The translations under genes and the position numbers were made by a program. The notes under the pieces were generated by a model, which saw only the letters and a program-made list of their open reading frames with translations, made no database searches and had not been told where the DNA came from. From assembly GCA_041391365.1 (NCBI GenBank), contig JAWKOC010000002.1, forward strand, positions 124,001 through 188,000: a stretch of 64,000 nucleotides of DNA, read 5' to 3'. This document shows, piece by piece, positions 58,295 through 64,000 of this stretch. This stretch comes from JAGRAX01 sp041391365. Its GTDB lineage: Bacteria > Bdellovibrionota_G > JALEGL01 > JAGRMV01. How positions within the stretch are numbered: the stretch's first letter is position 1; every line of letters begins with the position of its first letter.

Positions 58295-59419
58295 CTACCA
58301 TGGGCTGTGGCCATTTTTTTGAAAAAATTCTCGCATGGATTGACCGTCGGTAGCTTTTGACATTTTTTCCATCATGTCATGGCGATAGCTTTGGCGATCA
58401 TACGACAATGTTTTGTAGGGCAGTGTAAAATAGCGGCGACCTTGAGACGCCATGATTTTTTCCCCTTGCCCTGTCAAGGTGTCGAGGTGGAAGTAGGGTT
58501 TGAATTCATCATGAATGCAGGCTTGACGCCCCCCAAACCAACATCGTAGTTTGGTGGCCACAATATAGATTGAGGTTTCTGCTGTGGTTACAACGTGACC
58601 GTTGTAGAATCCCAATTCAGAACCATCTTGTACAACTACATTGTAGTCAGTGTAGTTTTCTCCATTTTCTTGGTAGCTGCGGTTGATTCGATGGATCCAG
58701 CTCGGATCGCGAATGCCTTTCCAGGTTTGAATCATAGAGCGGTTGATTTCTTTGTCCAATTCATCGAGGGTATAGGAAGTTGCAATATCAATGGGGATTG
58801 CCGCTCCAACACCGGAAAAAAAAGCGGTAACCCCCACAACCACTCTTCCGACTGCACTTTGAGCGATTTTTTCTGCCAGGGCCTGGGCCACGAGGGTAGA
58901 AACTTCAGAAGCTACCCCCCACGCGGCTGCCGTGGCAAACAAGATGTAAGATGCGGTGATCATGTCGGATGCATGATTGTCTGTATCAAAAATCATGGCT
59001 GTGGATGGATCGAAAGACAAAAAAGCCGGATGGAAAAGATGAACACATTTCATGCCCTGTTCGTCTTGGATGTAATAAACAGGATCATCATTGGTGCTCA
59101 GTTCTTCGTATATCCCCGTATTTTTGACTCGAGAAACATCAAACAAAAGAAGTTGCTTGGAAGATCCGTCGTGTTTCCAGACCATGGGGCAGAGCAGGAA
59201 CATCGCAAAATTTTCTTTTTCCACCTCCGTTGATGGAATGCGCTGAATGAATACATTTTCATCGGGGTTGCCTGGAACAATGCCCGGGAACTCAATATCG
59301 TACGATGAGGAAGGGGATTGGTCGGGGGTATAGGACTGAGCAAAAGCTGAAAGAGAGCAGGTCCATCCAAGAAAAGTAAAAATCAATACCTTTATACAAT
59401 ATTTATCAATCATCAACAT
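58295..59419 (-). CDS. Exported hypothetical protein with an internal hydrophobic segment
   Basis: A 374-residue protein with a signal peptide (VLIFTFLGWTCSLSAFA). The middle (residues ~160-240) is hydrophobic and Ala/Val/Gly-rich (MITASYILFATAAAWGVASE, VGRVVVGVTAFFSGVGAAIP), so it may be membrane-inserting. The C-terminal third has many aromatic and charged residues and a Cys pair (RCWFGGRQACIHDE). I recognise no family. The start at 59419 (or 59413) follows GGATGT. It is divergent from the other orphan at 59500 and separates mfd from the foldase operon. Confidence 0.64.
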   Translation of the reverse strand: MLMIDKYCIKVLIFTFLGWTCSLSAFAQSYTPDQSPSSSYDIEFPGIVPGNPDENVFIQRIPSTEVEKENFAMFLLCPMVWKHDGSSKQLLLFDVSRVKNTGIYEELSTNDDPVYYIQDEQGMKCVHLFHPAFLSFDPSTAMIFDTDNHASDMITASYILFATAAAWGVASEVSTLVAQALAEKIAQSAVGRVVVGVTAFFSGVGAAIPIDIATSYTLDELDKEINRSMIQTWKGIRDPSWIHRINRSYQENGENYTDYNVVVQDGSELGFYNGHVVTTAETSIYIVATKLRCWFGGRQACIHDEFKPYFHLDTLTGQGEKIMASQGRRYFTLPYKTLSYDRQSYRHDMMEKMSKATDGQSMREFFQKNGHSPW

Positions 59420-59499
59420 ACATCCATGGTAGGAATCAACAACTGCCAAGTGAAATAACGTAGGTGCTTGGGGAAAGTCAACATGGAAAGGAAGTTGTT

Positions 59500-60516
59500 G
59501 TGAGAATTGCAGTGTGGAGCATTTGTTTGTTGGTGCTAGGAATGGGGATCTCTGTCCCACAAAATGTGTTGTCTCAAGAACAAATGCAATCTCACCCTCT
59601 CAATCGAAAAATTCAATCCATTGCGCTGGGAGAAGATCTTACTGATTTTTTGAAAGCATTCGAAGAGAAGCAAGAAAAAGACTTGTTTGATGGTAATTCA
59701 GCTCTCGATCTTGGAGCAATGACGAGTTTGACCGCGGGGGTTGCTATTTATTTGGCTTCCTACAACTTCATTTCGAAGCATGCAGGGGCAGACTTTATCC
59801 TTAACAATTCTGAACCGATGATGGCCGAGGTAAAGGGCATCGAAAACCAATTGAGTCAACCCTCGAGAAACAAATTTCAATTGATTTTGCAGGATATGGA
59901 GCAAGCAAGTGTGGAAATGAACAGGCCACCATCAAGGCTATTTACTGCGAGAGTCTATGTCGTAGGAGAGAATGGAATTCCTACCTTCCGACCGGATTTA
60001 ATGGCATCCTTACCTCTTTCGAATCTAGATAATTTCGGTGCATGGCAGAAACATGTTCAAGCCAAGGTAAATTTTTTTAATTTTTTGAAACAACTTCAAG
60101 GAAATGATCTTGCTCACATTAAAACATTGCCAAAGACGGGCTTGTTTGTTCGTTCGATGAGTTCAGCGGTGTGGGGTGCGAAGATTGGAATGACTTTGAT
60201 TGGGTTGGCCGTGGTCGGCATCGCAGTACGGATTTATTTTGCTTTCCATCAAGATCAAACCCCCGAAAAGGGCCTTCCATGGTACTTTGATGAGATCTCT
60301 GCGGACAGTTCAGAACAATCCAAGATGCAGATGATTACACAGTGGGCGAGACTCGTGCTTCAAGAGCAGTACTGTGGCGGCCGCCAAGTCTGCCCTGAGG
60401 GATTTGAATGGGTCAACTTTTCTCCCAGCAAGGTGACGGCAAAAAATCATATTGAGGCGTGGGAGTTGGCGCTCAATGTTGTGGATGAATCCATTTGTGG
60501 ATTTGCCCATCCATAG
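59500..60516 (+). CDS. Exported hypothetical protein with an internal membrane segment
   Basis: A 338-residue protein with a signal peptide (VWSICLLVLGMGISVPQNVLS) if it begins at the GTG at 59500, which has AAGGAAG just upstream. Two more hydrophobic segments lie near residues 68-85 (LGAMTSLTAGVAIYLASYNF) and 225-250 (IGMTLIGLAVVGIAVRIYFA). The C-terminal ~90 residues are polar with Cys at EQYCGGRQVCPEG and SICGF. I recognise no family. It shares a GGRQxC segment with the neighbour on the opposite strand (YCGGRQVC against WFGGRQAC), which suggests that the pair may be related. Convergent with mfd. Confidence 0.62.
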   Translation: MRIAVWSICLLVLGMGISVPQNVLSQEQMQSHPLNRKIQSIALGEDLTDFLKAFEEKQEKDLFDGNSALDLGAMTSLTAGVAIYLASYNFISKHAGADFILNNSEPMMAEVKGIENQLSQPSRNKFQLILQDMEQASVEMNRPPSRLFTARVYVVGENGIPTFRPDLMASLPLSNLDNFGAWQKHVQAKVNFFNFLKQLQGNDLAHIKTLPKTGLFVRSMSSAVWGAKIGMTLIGLAVVGIAVRIYFAFHQDQTPEKGLPWYFDEISADSSEQSKMQMITQWARLVLQEQYCGGRQVCPEGFEWVNFSPSKVTAKNHIEAWELALNVVDESICGFAHP

Positions 60517-60547
60517 ATTTTGCATCTGAAATCAATGCATACGATTG

Positions 60548-63500
60548 TTAGATCGCAGAAAGATCCATCAGCAGTTTTTTGGTTTCTTCAAACACATCGA
60601 CTTGAGATTCAAATCGGATTTGAAGTTTTTGATCGGGAGTCAGGGCAATGCTTTTGTTTTCTTTCATCATCTTCATGAGTCGATCGATGTTGAGCCGTGA
60701 TTGATCCGAAAAATCAATGAGAGGAGAAAATCCATGCAGACGAATGCTGGGGATTTTGAGTTGGCGGGCGACAATTTTGAGCGAAATGATTTCCACCAAA
60801 TTTTCTACGGTTGGGGGTAGAGGACCAAACCGATCCATGATTTCTCCTCTGAGTTCACTGAGCTCATCTTGGGTTTTGCATGAGGACATGCGTTTGTAGA
60901 GCTGCAGGCGAAGAGGCTGATCGATCACATAGTCATCAGGAATGAACGCGGGACGTGAGCTTTGAATTTCGGGTTCAAAATCTTCCTCAACTTTTTCCCC
61001 TTTGAGCCTTCGAACTTCTCTTTCCAAAAGCTGCGTATAAAATTCAAATCCAATCGCAGCAATGTGACCCGATTGCTTGGCTCCCAGAAGATTTCCTGCT
61101 CCTCGAATTTCCAAATCATGGAGGGAAATTTTTAATCCTGATCCCAGTTCGGTAAATTGTTTCAAAGTTTGAAGGCGTTTGATGGCGTCTTTGGAAATCG
61201 CATCTTCTCCGGGGATCATCAGGTAAGCATAGGCATTCTGGCTGGAGCGTCCTACGCGACCCCGAATCTGATAGAGCTGCGCCAATCCCAATCGATCCGC
61301 TCGGTCAATGATCATGGTGTTGGCGGTGGGAATGTCGATCCCGGATTCAATGATGGTCGTGCAAAGCAACACGTTGAATTCCCCTGCATAAAAATCATGC
61401 ATGGTCTTTTCCAAAGCATCTCGATCCATTTGTCCATGACCGATACGAATGATCGCTTCAGGCACCAATTTTTTGAGGTAGATGGCATAAGCGTCGATGG
61501 AAGACACGCGGTTGTGGAGGAAAAAACCTGCCCTTGTCTTGCGAGTTCTTTTCGAATGGCCTGCGCGATGAGCTCATCTTCTTTGGAGCATACAATGGTT
61601 TCCACAGCCTTGCGCTGAAAAGGAGGCGTAGAGATCACAGAGAGATCACGGATGCCCGTGAGAGAAAATTGGAGGGTTCGAGGGATGGGTGTGGCGGTGA
61701 GTGTAAGAACATCAATTTTGTTTCGATATTTTTGCAGATGTTCTTTGTGTTTGACGCCAAAGCGATGCTCTTCATCCAAAATCAGCAGCCCTAGGTCTCT
61801 GAACTCAATGCTTTTGGAGAGAAGCTTGTGGGTTCCGATGACGATGTCGAGTTTTCCCTGAACGAGATGTTCTTTGATCTCTTTGCTTTGCGCAGCTGTT
61901 TTGAATCGGCTCAAATAATCGACACGGATTCCAAACGGTTCGAAGCGCTTGGCAAAATTTTCAAAATGTTGGTGAGCCAAAATGGTTGTAGGTACAAGCA
62001 CAGCAACCTGTTTGCCATCGGATACCGCTCGAAAGGCAGCTCTCATGGCCACTTCGGTTTTTCCGAATCCAACATCTCCACACACAAGTCGATCCATGGG
62101 TTTGTCACTGCCCATGTCTTGTCCGACTTCCTCGATGGCCTTGAGCTGATCGCGCGTTTCCTCAAAGGGAAAACTCGATTCAAATTGCAGGTAATCTTGT
62201 CCGGGCGCAGAGAATGCATAGCCCTTGGCAGTTTTTCTCTTGGCGTAGAGTTCGATCAATTCTGCGGCCATTTCTTCGACGGCCTTTTGAGCTTTGGCCT
62301 GTGTTTTTTTCCATGTGGATTGATTGCCGAGTCGATCGACCGCTGGTTTTTTTCCATCAGCACCGATGTATTTGTGAATTCGGTTTAGGCGATCCACCGG
62401 CAAAAAAAGTTTATCGCTGCCGAGGTACTCCAAAATCAGAAAGTCATTGGAAATTTCTTGGACAGTGATGCGTTTGAGACCTCTATAAATTCCAATGCCA
62501 AAATCAATGTGAACCACAGCATCGCCAATGCTGAGTTCCGAGAGAGATTCCAGCATGTTTTCGGCTTTGGCCGATTTTTTCTGTGGAAGTTTTCGTTGAC
62601 CAAAAATTTCTTGCTCCGTCACAAACGCAAGTTTGCGATCTTGCCACACAAAACCCGATTCCAATTCTCCAATCTGAATGCTGAGCGAAGCTTGAGAAAT
62701 GAGCTTGCCAGGGGATGCAATCTCGATCGATCCTTGAGAGGATTCGAGGAGTTTTTGCAAACGCTTTGCAGAGGTCTGATTCGAGAGAACAAAAACCACG
62801 CGGATTCCAAGATCTTTCCACTCTTGCAATTGTTTTTCCAGTGCGGACAAAGGATGTTCCGACTTTTTGGATTCCAAAATGATTTGGCGAAGACGCTCAT
62901 GGGTATGGATTTTTCCAAACGAAAGGCTTTGGGTTTCGCTGCGATGGGTTTCCAAGTCAGAAAGTTCGATGGAGATCCGTGTATAAATTTTTTCAAGACC
63001 TTGAGACGCTTCCACAAAAAAGTCTTTGGGAGGACAACACAGGATTTGCTTGCTTTGAAAAGTTTCTTCTCTGGCTTCCCACTGTGGAGGAAGATCTTTT
63101 GCGTGTTGGGCAAACAGAAACGAATCTGAGATGATCCCACATACGTTTTCGGGCAGATAATCTAGCAAGCACACCCCAGAGGAAGAAAACAGAGGCAAGA
63201 GTTGTTGGTAGATCGGCAAGGGAAGACCTTCTCGCAACGCTTCTTCAATGGGAGTTCGACTGGAGGGTGGAAGATTGCGATGATCTGCAAGTTCTTTGAG
63301 TCTTTTGATGATCTGATCTTTGTTCTGATCTTGAATCAGAATTTCTCGTGCGGCCATCCACGTGCATTCCTCCAGCGATCCCTCCGAGCGCTGGGTCTCG
63401 GGATCAAACGTTCGTATGCTTTCGAGTTCATCTCCGAACCATTCCAATCGAAGAGGTTGGGGATGGTTCGGAGAGAAAAGGTCAAAAATATTTCCTCGTC

Positions 63501-63981
63501 GAGAGCACTGACCAACCTGCGTGACATTGGGAACGAGATCATACCCGCAGCGAACCAATTGTGAGGCAAGATCTTCAAGATTCATTTCTTCCCCGGGTAT
63601 GGCCAAATTGATGGAAGCCATCATTTCGTCTTTGGGGAGGGTTTTTTGGAGGGCAGCTTCCAGGCTCGCAAACACAATCCACTGCGAGGTAGATTGTGAA
63701 ATGTCAAATAGGGTGGAGAGTCGTCCTGCGATGTGGTGAGAGGGCTCCATCATCCCTGGGCTTGCGTCAAATCGACGTTCAGGAAATAAGTGTGCAATGC
63801 GGGTGCTGGGAAATTGATGTGTGGAGAAGAAGAGATAGCTTTCAAAGAGCTTCTCGGCTCGTGCCCCATCCGGACACAAAACCACGATGGGGTCTGGATG
63901 CTTCTGAGCAAACCGAGCCAGTTCAAAACCGGCACTGGTCCCCACCAGACCTGACCATATTGTTTTTTCCTTTTGTCTCAT
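60548..63981 (-). CDS. mfd: Transcription-repair coupling factor Mfd, frameshifted
   Basis: Mfd removes stalled RNA polymerase and recruits UvrA. All domains are here over about 1144 residues: UvrB-like region, the RNA-polymerase-interacting domain (SIGDAVVHIDFGIGIYRGLK), translocase with Walker A CGDVGFGKTEVAMRAAF and LLILDEEHRFGVKHKE, TLTATPIPRTLQFS, and the TRCF C-terminal domain (LRGEIMDRFGPLPPTVENL). One frameshift splits it: after residue ~820 (QGQVF) the frame breaks, and the sequence resumes in another frame (SSIDAYAIYLKKLVPE). The break is in a run of six A at 61521-61526 (T6 on the coding strand); one more base restores the frame. The start at 63981 has AAGG before it. Confidence 0.92.
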
Positions 63982-64000
63982 GAAGTGGCCTTGTATCTCA

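Noticed and set aside
1..64000. tRNA or rRNA genes
   Set aside because: I scanned for T-loop and acceptor-type sequences and saw none; candidate TTCAAATC strings lie inside protein genes. A covariance search could overturn this.
1..64000. CRISPR arrays, prophage or insertion sequences
   Set aside because: No regular short repeats with unique spacers, and no transposase, integrase or phage structural motifs in any frame. The only tandem array is the RCC1 coding repeat.

Overview
The window is an ordinary, gene-dense chromosomal segment of a Gram-negative bacterium at roughly mid GC content. Evidence for the envelope type is LapA/LapB, DsbD, TatA, three SurA/PrsA-like foldases and many exported proteins with signal peptides or lipoboxes. 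The mix suggests a predatory or deltaproteobacterial-type lineage such as Bdellovibrionota: Cys-paired surface lipoproteins with RCC1 repeats, a B12-dependent ribonucleotide reductase, a long-form IspG with an insertion, and foldases in tandem next to mfd. That placement is inference and no marker here fixes it. I saw no tRNA, rRNA, CRISPR array, insertion sequence or prophage.

Layout. 1-4.9 kb: an edge lipoprotein, a MaoC hydratase, an exported FlgT-N-like protein, a GFA enzyme, a PilZ membrane protein, TatA and a zinc-ribbon protein. 5-9 kb: a Trp-rich orphan coupled to a CPBP protease, a BCCT transporter and an exported orphan. 9.1-12.9 kb: lapA-lapB divergent from comM, then a possible PD-(D/E)XK orphan. 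12.9-21.6 kb: a methyltransferase with hemB, a beta-propeller protein, long ispG, an RsmB-type methyltransferase, an exported Ppx/GppA and a LOG-family enzyme. 21.7-30.3 kb, all on the minus strand: dsbD, a redoxin, an SDR, pyk, a CDF exporter and a seven-repeat RCC1 lipoprotein.

30.4-40.6 kb: a FabI/FabL-like reductase, greA, proline dehydrogenase, a pilin-like protein with a PduO-type adenosyltransferase, a ferredoxin, nrdJ with a NrdR-box-like palindrome, a nitroreductase, a HAD phosphatase, and ygfZ with an MBL hydrolase. 40.6-48.6 kb: two exported helical proteins, transketolase, a small exported protein, a cyclophilin lipoprotein, and three adjacent lipoproteins carrying a two-cysteine module. 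48.6-64 kb: plsC and uvrA, an interrupted lipoprotein, a phosphohexomutase, pdxA with three parvulin-type foldases, a divergent pair of exported orphans, and mfd broken by a frameshift.

Functional links. The adenosyltransferase makes the cofactor NrdJ needs. DsbD and the neighbouring redoxin belong to envelope thiol chemistry. The three foldases plus the cyclophilin lipoprotein point to heavy outer-membrane and lipoprotein traffic. IspG (4Fe-4S), YgfZ and the ferredoxin point to iron-sulfur metabolism. Two coding sequences look broken: mfd by one missing base in a homopolymer and a lipoprotein by an in-frame TGA. Sequencing error has to be excluded for both.
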